A stretch of DNA of 64,000 nt from Asterias rubens. Taxonomy: Eukaryota > Echinodermata > Asteroidea > Forcipulatida > Asteriidae. Shown piece by piece: positions 1-11,000 of the stretch. Numbering within the stretch: the first letter of the stretch is position 1; each line of letters starts with the position of its first letter. The stretch covers positions 14,655,195 to 14,719,194 of the forward strand of contig NC_047068.1 of the NCBI RefSeq assembly GCF_902459465.1, written 5' to 3'. The position numbers and the translations under genes were made by a program. The notes below the pieces were generated by a model. That model ran no database searches, had not been told where the DNA came from, and was given only the letters and a program-made list of their open reading frames with translations.

Positions 1-2774
1 ACGATGCAGGTGTGATTATAATGAAGATCAAAGGAAACCGTATAAAATAAAACACCCTATTAAAAAATTACGGGTCAAGTAAAGTAAACAAAAGAGTCAC
101 TTAAAATTCCTTCCATGTGTTATAATAATTCGGGTTTAAACAAAGCATAGAACAGATCATAAAAAAGGCAGGGTCAAACAGAAACAGTTTGCACTCCATT
201 TTATTTGTTCTCCCTTCATTGTTATTTTTTATTTTTTTGTAGAAACTAGCGAGTCGTATCATGTCGTATCAACGTAAGGCATGCCCCTATCTATCGGTCA
301 ACAAGTTTTATTCCCGACAACCACAAAAACAACTTGATTAACTCCAGGCCCTAAATCTCTGCGGAATGATGTTATGGCAGAAACACATGTGTGCCGTTGG
401 TAGAGAGGGTTGTTTGGCAACATGTTTGGCCTTGGTGTACCCCCAAGGTTAACTGGGACAGCTGTGGAGTTGAGGTTCCCTTGTCTTTCATCACCTTGCT
501 GAGTGATGGGCTCCTTAACCAAACGGTCCAGGGTCCACGATTCTAAAAGTGACACCAAGGCATGGAAGAAAGTATTACCCATAAATTTGCACCAAAGTGG
601 TGGAGATATTCTGTAGTCAATAAGAAAAGGTCCTTGACTCTTGTTTGTTCGGTTATTTGTCCCTGCACTTGTTAACCTGTTTCAAATGATCTTGATAAGT
701 GGAATTCCACAAAACAGGAACCCAATTACTATCACTATCAGTGGAATTTTATCTTTTGAATGACAATGTTTATTGTCTTTGTGCAAACGCGGGGGAAAAA
801 AAAGAAGTAATAATGACCATTGGCGCTCATTTTGTTTACAAAATAATGACCACCGGTTTGCGTTGGCAGCCTTGTGTAGCATAACAGTAAAAGCCTTGGC
901 TGTCTTGGGTGTCAACCATTAAATTCATCAGTAATAAATGATAATAATGAAACAATTTATATTTGCTGTATTAAAGCTTCTCTTTTGCGATGAAGGCCAC
1001 CGATTTGTTTGTTGGCAAAGCAAAACTTTCGGCTGTGACATTGCAAAAAAAAGTATATAACAACAAATGGCCAAATTAAACCGTTGTTGCAGTCAGCACA
1101 ATTGTATAGTATTATCTGGCACTGATTGGTATCTTGTTTTTGCTGTGCAAGATTTGTCAGTACTAACCACAGCTTTGGGGGAAAAGTTTATGAAAGGTTA
1201 CCACACAAAAATACATTTCTTGAGTTTTCTGGCAGAGCTGAAGAAATAAACATTCCTACATGAGCTTGATTTTTTGCGGTTATAGAGGGACAATCTTCTT
1301 AAAACAATCTACATAGCTACATCATACTGTGTTACCACACACCAATTGATTTTCTCCTGTTCACACACAAACAGCTTGGCCGATATCAGGCAGATCGCAT
1401 TCTCAATTTAATCGAACTATAATCGAACACACTGGAATGTGCCAAACAACTCAAAACTCATTCTTGATAACACATATTTTACTTCATGGAAAAATAACAG
1501 CAACTGATAACTAATCTGACTCGGTGATAACACCATTCCATGTTGTAAACAAAAAGCAGAAATATTGGCCAAACATATTCTTTATATCTCATTGATGAAT
1601 AACCTTGAAACAAAAGGAAGGTGTAGTAGAGAGCTATGGAATTTGTTAACGTCATAAATGACTGAATTTCACTGGACTTACTAATGATTTTCCTACACAA
1701 AAGTCAGTACAAACACATTTAATGAATATAATTGCTATCATTATGTTGTGCTCAATCAAACATCCTTGGTTGAGTCACCTCTGTTGTCAAAGGTACATAT
1801 GTAATTTTTCAAAAGATATGCACAGCAGCTAGGATAGGAACACCACAGAGGAAGTAAGTGTTCCTTCATTCATGGAATGGTATCACTAAGTGAAATTGAT
1901 TTAACACAAGTTGATTGCTTGTTAGTTATGGGTATTCCCACTCAGGGCCCATTAAAGTACAATATGTACATGTATATAGTATCAGTTTCCCCTGCCCCAA
2001 AGTATGCAGAGATAAGTTAATAGGATTGGATATGGTTTTATTTTGTCGATAGAATTAGAGAAGCTTAACTTCAAATGGTATGTTGTATCTTAAATCAAGT
2101 GATTACAAAAATATATATTTGAGGAATAGATAGCTAGGCTAAGGTTTAAATACAAAGACATGATTGGAGGTTGTACAAAAAAAATTAGTTGGGTGGTTCA
2201 TTCTGAAATCTTGCTGATAAAAGGTCATAATCCTGCAGAAATATTTCAATGTCTGAAATCAGGTCTGGGATATTTCAGCTTTGAGAGGGCAAGGCTGTTT
2301 TTATTTTGCATCATCATCATCATCATCAAGTCGAGCGCCATCATCAAGTCGAGCCTGCTCAGTGATTTTTATTTTGCATAATGAGGGCACTTGAAAAATC
2401 CTAAGTCTACGCGAAAAGTTTTGAGGGGCACCAAGGCCAAGACCAGGGCAACAGGCCATGTGAAATAATGTCTAAGTTGAGCAAATGACATGCTATCCCA
2501 CAAATCAGTGATATCATTGTTGCTTGTTTTGATGGCAGCAATCAAAATAAGCCTGAAAGTGATTGTGCACAAAATTGTATTCATGTAATAAAACATGATT
2601 AATTTTTATAATATAAATCGGTTGGTTAGGGTTGGGAGATAGTTATATGAAATTGTTTAAAACCAGCAAAGTACCTTTCATTTTAACTGGGTTTGAAAAA
2701 AGATAGATTTACTGGAGTGGAACTTGAACCAACGACTTTGGGATTAACATACACTTTTCTTTTATCCTCTCCAG
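1..2774. other. Non-coding stretch, no supported gene
   Basis: AT-rich sequence with short ORFs that lack convincing splice sites or recognisable domains. The best is a 94-codon minus-strand ORF at 298-582, which has no similarity I recognise. A short CAT/ATC run lies near 2310-2330. The piece just before 2774 (about 2705-2750) resembles a reverse-oriented tRNA-derived SINE fragment. Earlier exons of the gene at 2775-3747 may lie here or left of the window, but I could not identify them. Confidence 0.5.
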
Positions 2775-3747
2775 AGTTGCTAGAATACCATGAACAGCAA
2801 CAGAATCCAGGCTCAGACGAGGAGCCAACTTCTACAGTTCACCCAGAACATGAAGGGTTGATGCTGGTCACTTCACAGCCGCCCACTCCACAGCTTCCAA
2901 GTGTCCCTGCCCACCACAACCGCCGTCATCATTATCATCATCATCAAGATCCAGAAGTGTACGGCAGTGGAGCGGAGCCCACCTCGATCCTGTCCACCAC
3001 AACGACGAGGCTGGTGATGGAGACAGAGCTCCCCACGACGACCAGACCAAAGACCACATGTTGCATTCTAGGAGAGCAGGCTGGCATGAAGAGACATCAC
3101 TGTAACCCTGACAACTACATGCCAAGATTTAGGTAAGAATGACACTTCAGCAACTCTAGACCAATCCAGGGTCAAAGGCCAGCAACTTTTGGATCAGAGG
3201 GGGGGGGGGCTATCCTCCCAAATTCAGGCAAAGTTGAGGTAATTTGGAGCACAGCAAGAAGGAAAGAATGGCACGAGAGAGAAACTTAAACTTTTTTTCA
3301 CATGGTATTAGAAATTGGTAGTTAATTTGGGGGATAAATAGACCCCTCTGCCCTTCAAAAACCAAAGAAAGGTGAACTTATGACTGGCTACACATCCTCG
3401 ACTCATTGCAATAATTCCTTATCTTAAAAATTTTTGGTCCCTCACCCAGAGAAACTGATTTCAAACAAACATTTCAGAAATTGACAGCACAGAAATATAA
3501 CTTGTCAAAACCTTTTTTCCCCCAAATTCTCAGAGACTACAATCGTCGCCATAACTTCAAGCAGTCCAACCGACACCCAAGCATAGAGAAGAGCCAATTC
3601 GACAAGTGCACCTCCGGTATCATCAGAAGACATGCCGAAGAGTTCAGGACTTGCTGCCAAGAAGCCTATAAGATGTTGTGGCAGCAAGAGAGAGGTGAAG
3701 AGAACGTTGGCAACGGCAGGATCCATCTTATTGAGGTCCCAATATAG
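2775..3747 (+). CDS. 3' end of an unrecognised gene: Thr/Pro/His-rich linker and Cys-rich C-terminal module
   Basis: Two exons are supported. The first (2775-3132) follows a CTCTCCAG acceptor and ends at AG|GTAAGA. The second (3534-3747) follows TTCTCAG and ends at a TAG stop. Their phases match (AG|A), giving about 190 visible residues. The first exon encodes a Glu/Pro/Ser/Thr-rich low-complexity region with a His-rich run and a Thr-rich stretch, as in extracellular mucin-like linkers. The tail has six cysteines in the order CC-x12-C-x34-C-x14-CC, beginning CCILG. The order CC, C, C, CC recalls anaphylatoxin-like modules, but the middle and final spacings are too long for a firm match. I do not recognise the family. 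The 5' exons, and so any signal peptide, were not found. That both exons are real is fairly secure; function is unknown. Confidence 0.6.
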
Positions 3748-4167
3748 AACTTTTCAGATTGTTGCTGAGATGCACCTGTTACTTAAAATTTACCAATGAC
3801 GTATTTAAGAAGCTTGCCATCAAAACTTTACTAATAATATAAGTTCATTAACACTCAACAACTAATAAAGAAAACATGCTGACTTAAAAGAATTAAATCA
3901 CTCAACATAGATGTTAAAGTTACTGTCAGGCATGCATCTTTTCAGCTGATCAGTGTTTCCCTTTTTTCTTCCTTTTTTTCTCAGCTCCACCATTGAAATT
4001 TGAAAAACACAGTACAAAGTCTCGCTGTGCTTGATAAATCCCTCTTTGATTAGCTGCAGTTGCATGCCTGTTATTCACAGACAGTGTGGGCCTTCCACTA
4101 TATCCCATGAGAAGCCTGGGTAAAGAAGTCATTGTGATACATGATCATTTCAAATGTGCGCTGAAAG

Positions 4168-4548
4168 GGTTTATGCTAGTGAACATAACAGTTTAAGTTT
4201 CAAACTTGCTTCATATTGAAAACTATCAAGCTGGTTATGGTGAAACAAGGGTTTATGCTAGTGGAGATTACAGTTTAAACTGTTGAGGGACTGCATTTTG
4301 AAAACTATCAAGCTGGTTATGGTGAAACGAGGGTTTATGCTAGTGGAGATTACTGGTTACACTTTGAAGGGGCTGCATGTTGACAACTATCAAGCTGGTT
4401 ATGGTGAAACAAGGGTTTATGCTAGTGGAGATTACAGTTTAAACTGTTAAGGGACTGCATGTTGAAAACTATCAAGCTGGTTATGGTGAAACAAGGGTTT
4501 ATGCTAGTGGAGATTACTGGTTACACTTTGAAGGGGCTGCATGTTAAA
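4168..4548. repeat. 82-bp minisatellite with alternating unit types
   Basis: Four and a half copies of an 82-bp unit containing CAAGCTGGTTATGGTGAAAC. The phrase AACTATCAAG begins at 4221, 4303, 4385 and 4467, so spacing is exactly 82 bp. Units alternate between a form with CAGTTTAAACTGTT and a form with TGGTTACACTTTGAAGG, giving a 164-bp higher-order unit. The array lies 0.4 kb downstream of the gene ending at 3747. Confidence 0.93.
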
Positions 4549-6339
4549 ATTTTTAAAGGGGGTAGGTTTTTGCGGTTGTATTTTAACCAAAACCTGCTGG
4601 AGTTGTTTATGATATCCGTAAAGCAACATCCAAGTATTGGTGATTATCCAGTGAAGGCATCCCTGGTGTCTGACAAAACTGATACTGATCTTCCATCCAT
4701 GCAAAGTCTCAAATCTTGACCAAAAAAGTACACCATAGTAACCAACCTGCGCAGCAATTTAATTTGATCTCTGACTGATCAATGACTTCTTTCTGCCCAC
4801 CAAAGCTTCTGTGTATCTTAAACATGGGATCTAATGATTTGTTCACATGTGTAGCACATGTGTAGCACAACTTTCTTTAGGTGAACAGTGCGGTAAACTC
4901 GTTCTTTGTACTTGCCGGAACTGTTTACAGAGGTAAAGAATGATGCACGATAGACTAACTAACCACGGGGAATTGTTTCAGATAAAAACCTCTCTTATTG
5001 ATGTAAGCAAACCAAAGTGTATTTATATTAAAAAGGTATATTTTCTTCTTTCATTTGAATATATGTAATATTGTATATAAATATATTAAGATTTATTGTA
5101 TTAAAAATACTGTTGTTTGTTGTTGTGGTAACGTAATACAACACACCATCCTAGTGGAAGTTTGGTCTTTACTGGAGTCGGTCATAAACTCAAAGAGCTT
5201 TAAACTGAGGCAAAGGGCAAAATACCCTCGCAAAAACAAAACACCACTAAATCAAAAACAGACATTTCAAACTGGCAAAGAATAATGGTCTGGAGTTAAC
5301 CTTTCATGATTTGTGCTATTAATAAAAAAAATGCTTATGTCTGTTTGGACTGGTGCTTAGATTTGGCAACTAATCTCAAGAATTTAAGATTAAGTTAAGA
5401 ACTCCGGGGTCAGCAAATTGTCACTGATAATCCTCGTTAAAGCTTGGATTATAAATGACTTATCTAAAGTGAGTGGGTGGTGTGATGTAAACTGTAAATA
5501 GTTCTTTACATAATTGTAAAAATGTATAAAGATGACTCTGCAGGTTTTTTATTTGACCTACTGTTGGAACAAGTGGACATCCCTGATGTTTATGTACATT
5601 TATTGTTACCTACATTTAAAAGGTGTTGTACTAACTTGCTTGCTTTCTGAACAATATGGTGCATTTTAGGTTATTTTTATGAGACATCGCCACAAGAATC
5701 ACAAGAATTTGACTATAATTGGGTTGGGGGGGGGGGTAAAAGGTTCAAATCTCACACAAGCAACCAGTGGATTTTCAATAATCAATCAATAACCACCCAT
5801 TCTGTTTATGTAAAATGTTGACAACTTTTAATATCTTTATTTAATGACGAAGCTACTGAATTAACTTAAATGAAACAATTCTGCAAAAAGGTTCATTATA
5901 AAATTTAAAAAAGGTGGGTTGTATAAATAGGATCAGAATTCATAAAGCTGTTAATCATAGAAATCTGCTTTGCATTATTAATAATCTTGCTCAGCAAAAA
6001 CAGGTCACCAGCAAAAGTGCTATGTAATGTGCACCAGTATTCACTAGTTCCATGTAAATAACTGCTTGATATTAATTTTTGCTGGTGGCTTTTTCTGAAA
6101 CTGGTTCCCATCTAGAAGACAGGTGCTAACAATGCCCTGTTGAGGCGTACAGGTCACCGGTTTAAGTAAGTGAGGGAACCCTGGATAGATCAGCTGGGGC
6201 TGAGCAAACACAACATGGGAAAGTGACTCAACTACCTGTGTATTACCTAAGGGGGTTCCTGTTTATGACCCAGGTTGCCATGGCTTACAGAGGAAACCAG
6301 TTGTTATTTTACATCCGATAACCTAAGCGAAGAAGTGCT

Positions 6340-6533
6340 GGGCCCAATTTTGTAGAGCTGCTTCAAGCAGAATTATGGCTTTACAAATTTCTGCTGAGCA
6401 ACAATAACCAGGATACCAGTTACAGATGCTTATGAGAATGGTATATAATATTAGCTGGTAACCTTTTTCTGGTAGGCATACATGTAGTTTTGCTGTTCTT
6501 TCAGTGCTTATATTAAACTGGGCACTTTGGCAA
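6340..6533. mobile_element. MITE, GGGCCCAATTT family
   Basis: Begins with GGGCCCAATTTTGTAGAGC and ends with the imperfect inverse, AAACTGGGC. The interior carries the TGCTTA/TAAGCA motifs seen in the other copies at 26638, 32419 and 59959. It is too short to encode a transposase. Confidence 0.6.
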
Positions 6534-8064
6534 CTCATAATTGCTACTCACACGATATCAATTTAGCAGGGGTCCCTCGCTTCATTTTTCTAGCTTGTAA
6601 AATGTACAATGTTAAAGCAAGATTTTACAAGAGAACTTGGACAAAAGAAAAATGGTTTTGTAAAATTTTACAACCATGCTACAATTTAGCAAGGGACCCT
6701 TGCTAAATTGCTTTGGTGTGAAAGAGGCTTTACACACTTAGGCTTTCACATTTGAAATGATAAAACATAACAAAAGACCTATTAATTTTTATGACACTTC
6801 TAAGATTTAAAAAAATCAGTTAATAATATATCGAGAGGGTTTGATTGGCAACTTGACCAAGGCATGTTGTTAAGTTAAAAACATATGAAGTACTTTGTGA
6901 AGATACTTTGTTGGTTGAAGTATCAACACCTTTACATGAACTAAATGTAAGATTTAAAAATATGTACAATTTAAATAAAGATTTTTGTTTTTCAAGATAA
7001 AGGTGTGTTTCTGTTCCACTTCTGTTCTACTTCAGTGGTTGTTTTTGTTTCTCAAATACCCCGTTCATTCTTTCGTAAAGTATCTTTGAGCGGGTGCTAG
7101 CTAACACCCTGACTTTTTCACGGTATTATGTGCGCCTGCTACTATGGTATTATACAGGATTGGCAAGGATAAAAGTACATTGTTTATTTGTGGTTCAAAT
7201 AAGAAGCTCATACAACAAAAAATTGTGAAATATTTTCCTCTGAAATTAACTCAAATTTGAGAATAACTGTATCTAAAAACCTTTAAAAAACATTGCAACC
7301 CAAGTGTCATGCTGATAATTGCATCCGGCTTTTCACAATTTTTTCTCTTTTATCACACAACAGATTAAGCCTGGGCTTGTTGTTTGAATGATGATTGATC
7401 TAGCTCTATTGTTGATCACACAAAACACCTGTGACTATTTTGTCAGCTCAACCAATAACTTGTGTGACCTAACAACAGGACTTGCAATAGAGCACACAAA
7501 TGCATTGAAAAGCCAACCTACATGGACACGAGAGGTGAACCATAAGTTACTAATGTCTTTGCTTATACTCCAGTATAAGTTAAACAGAAGATGGAAAACA
7601 TTGCAAAATATACCAGAACTACAATTATATGCTCTCTCAAACTGTACGGTGTATACAATTTGTTGGGGTGTGTTTATTTGCAAAACAGTAAATTGTGAAT
7701 GGTTATTGTAATGCAGCAGTCACCAGCTCAACACATGGGCTTGTACAATTTGTAAACTAGTCCTAGGAGATATTACAAACTTAAGGGTAGTCCTAAGTTA
7801 GGAAGAGTAACTCGAGATAAGACTGTAGTCCTAAATCTTTGTGAAATTGACCCCTGGTCAAACGGGTATGGGTTTTTATAAAGTACATAATGTCAAGCTT
7901 GTAAAGAACGGGACTGTTTGAAATAATACAAATACTTTCAAACAAACCTTCACTTCAGCAGACTTGTCAACAAACAGCTGTCTTGTTAACATGTTCACCA
8001 ACAGAGGGCGCTCTGCAATCACAACAGTTACTTATTCTTGACTTCATTTGCTGTTGTTGTTTCT

Positions 8065-11000
8065 TTATGATACCATGTAAACACCCAGCTTGAGTACCTC
8101 CAGTTGTTGGGACGAATCTAGACAAATGCATTGTGTTTAAAACAAAAAAGGATTAACATTTGATTCAAACACAAAAAAACACTTTAGCTTGCGTGTGTGT
8201 CATGGCCGAGTAGTTAAGAGCATAGTTCTGGTGGCTATTAGTCATCAGAGTGAGGGTTAGAATTCATGTTATGACACTTGTGCTCGTGAGCAAGATACTT
8301 TACTATAATTGCTTCTCTTCACCCAGGGGTATAAATGGGTACCTGTCGATAATGTATTTGAAAAAGCCTTTGGTGCTCCACTGCAGCCCAGGGCTGTATA
8401 CACCCAAGTGAGATGAGAAAGATTAAAGGAATGTTATTTTCACAATGGTCCCAATAATAAGAGCACAACTGTAAAGCGCATTGATACAGTTATAGTAATG
8501 GGTGCTAATAAGAACTTGTTATTACTATGTGTATGTGTGAGGATCTTTATGGTAAAGATGAGCAAATAAACATGAAACCAGATGTAGGTTTACCTTTAAA
8601 TGGCGAGTCTTTTTGATGCAAACTGGAAACAGCGGACAGGCAATCTTTAATATTCTCAAACCTGGAAAAATAATGTTGTAAATGATAGCATTGATTTTTT
8701 TTTTTTAAATACACGAAAATTGTCAACAGTTTCTTAATTGAAGCACAGAATAAAAGCTTTGCCTATAAGCAAGTCCCCCTGGTTTTTTTTTCTGGTGTAA
8801 GAAAATGAATTGGAGCTAACCCAAGGAATAAAACAGCTCATATAAGACAGTGGTGTGGCTAGGAGGAATAAACAATTGCCTTTTTTTTTTTACACTATTG
8901 ATTAACAAATATTGCTTTTGTTTTTCAAAGGCAATGGGAATTGGCATGGTGTGGATCATTATAAGGAGTAAAACGTTGGTTCTGGGAAGAACTGTGGTCT
9001 GGACATTTCAAACGGTATACCCTGCTTGTCTTCCTGGTCTAAATTGGAAGTAGAAACATTTAGGGGTAAATTAGTACCATCTTTTTTTATTTTTTATTTT
9101 ATTTTTGGTGGGGGAGGTAAATCAAATCATGGTCTTAATAGATGTTAAATTTGCATCGGGGATAAAGAATATTATTATTTTTTTTTTTTTTTACCCATAC
9201 ATCATGGTCGCAATATTGACCCAATTCACCTGACCTCATTATCAGAAAAATCTTGGATGCGCCATTTTGGTGGTCAATAACACTGTGCGTTATTCAGTGA
9301 AGTGCGCATTTTAGGTGATGCGGCGTTCACAGGTAGACCTATTGACCACCAAAATGGTGAGTGTGGCACAGTCAGCGCATGACCTGCGTGCAAGGGGTCA
9401 ATACCCCACTTGGGAGAGCTTGATAAGTTTGACTTACCTTACAAATGCAATTCCAATGCATTTCTGTGTGTCATTGTCTCGAAGTATATGACAATCGACT
9501 ACAGGTCCAATTCTAGACATAAAAGCTCTCAAGTGATCGTCTGTAAGGTCCTCAGGTAGGCTGTCTAACTGGATCAGATTGGCTCCTGTGGGTATGGTCT
9601 GTTATCAAAAATAAAATAATTTAGATGATACTAAAAAAAGAAAAAATTGGTGTGTTTTACCCTTCAACGATGTGTGTTTCAAAAGGTGTATTTTTTAGGA
9701 TATTGGTGAAAATCTGGAGCGTAATGTCCCTGCAGGATTCCGTATTTGGAATACACAATTTGAGTAGTGTTTCATGCAGAAACTGTTCACAGATTGAAAG
9801 TTTTTGAATCACTCTCTGTGAAACCACATTCCTTTGAAGGGAATTCTTTTCTCAAAATGTTCAATATTATCAACAGCTGCATTGCTTCTTACAAAGTCAA
9901 TTTTTATGATCAACAATTTTTGGGGGGTAATTACCAAAGGTATACCCTCCCTTTAAAGAGGGGCTCCCAGGTCTAATTCAGTTTGGTGATGCACTCATTC
10001 TCCAATAGATAAAGTCATCATTAAAGTGGGGGGAAATAACAAGTCTCCAAAAATGGTGTAAAGTTTCAATATAGTTGATACATAACCCATTCAAAATACA
10101 ATTAGAAACAAAACCAAATGGGTCTGTACATTCCAAAGAGGAATGATGAATCAATCAAAATGACAATTCAATGTCATTTTGATTAAATGTTTTGTGTTAT
10201 ATGCACTTTTTGAGTTATTAACTTTTATAAGCTTCATGTTTACCCCTTGTTGATTGCGGCTTTCTTGACTCCCATCTTCAACCCTAGACAGAGGCACAGC
10301 AGCTCCTTCACTCATCTCAACTCCCTTCTTCTCCTGCTGTGCAGGCTCTTTTCTCTTTTTCGTCTTTCTCCATTTCTTGCTTCCAGGGCTGCTTAATCCT
10401 CCACTTGCATCTTTCCTCGAGCTGCTTTCGAAACTTGACGCAGAAGAGATAGTTTTCATAAGATCCTGCAGACTAAGCGGCTTCTTTGGGTAGGTGTGGG
10501 TCTCCGCTTCATCGTACCTCCCTCCCTTCTGACCACAATCGGATTGACAACCGCCGCCATTAATGTCCGGCCATTGGTCCATCCTGTTGAAATTCAAACC
10601 TGGCGCAGTCTGCATTGAACGTATTGAGTGTGGTGCTTGCCGGGGGGTTTCAAACGGATTAAAGGCCTCTCTACCTAAAGGCTCCCCAAGGAACCTCTCC
10701 ATGAGGCAAGCCTTTCCTTCCATGATTTCAGAAGTGAGCCCTCGTGTGTTGGCACCTAGAAAGTTCTTTTCCAGGGTCCTGCAGCTCCGAGGTTGTTGAT
10801 TTTGGTGGACTCTCCTTGAGTTGTTGTAGATGGGATGGATTGATAATGGGAAATCAGCTTCGATATCTTGTAATCTTCTTCCTCGGCCAGCAGATTTCTC
10901 CGAGTTGACTTGGGCCCTGACAACATTCTACACAGAACAACAAATAATCATTAATCATACTAATGATACTCGGTTCTTATCCAATGCAAATACTTTAGTA

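Larger units (their letters stand above)
3748..8064. other. Intergenic stretch between tail-to-tail genes
   Basis: Apart from the minisatellite and a hairpin MITE near 6.3-6.5 kb, I see no gene. A second stretch resembling the same MITE family lies near 5.93-6.10 kb. A fragment near 7.13-7.37 kb resembles the left end of the inverted-repeat element at 41424-41807 (shared TATTATACAGGATTGG). Short ORFs here lack splice signals or domains. It should contain the 3' UTRs of the genes ending at 3747 (+) and 8065 (-). Confidence 0.5.

Noticed and set aside
298..582. 94-codon minus-strand open frame
   Set aside because: No recognisable domain and no clear neighbouring exon; could be an exon of a gene to the left, but the evidence is too thin to call.
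4168..4548. CRISPR-like array
   Set aside because: Units are contiguous 82-bp direct repeats without spacers, in an animal genome.
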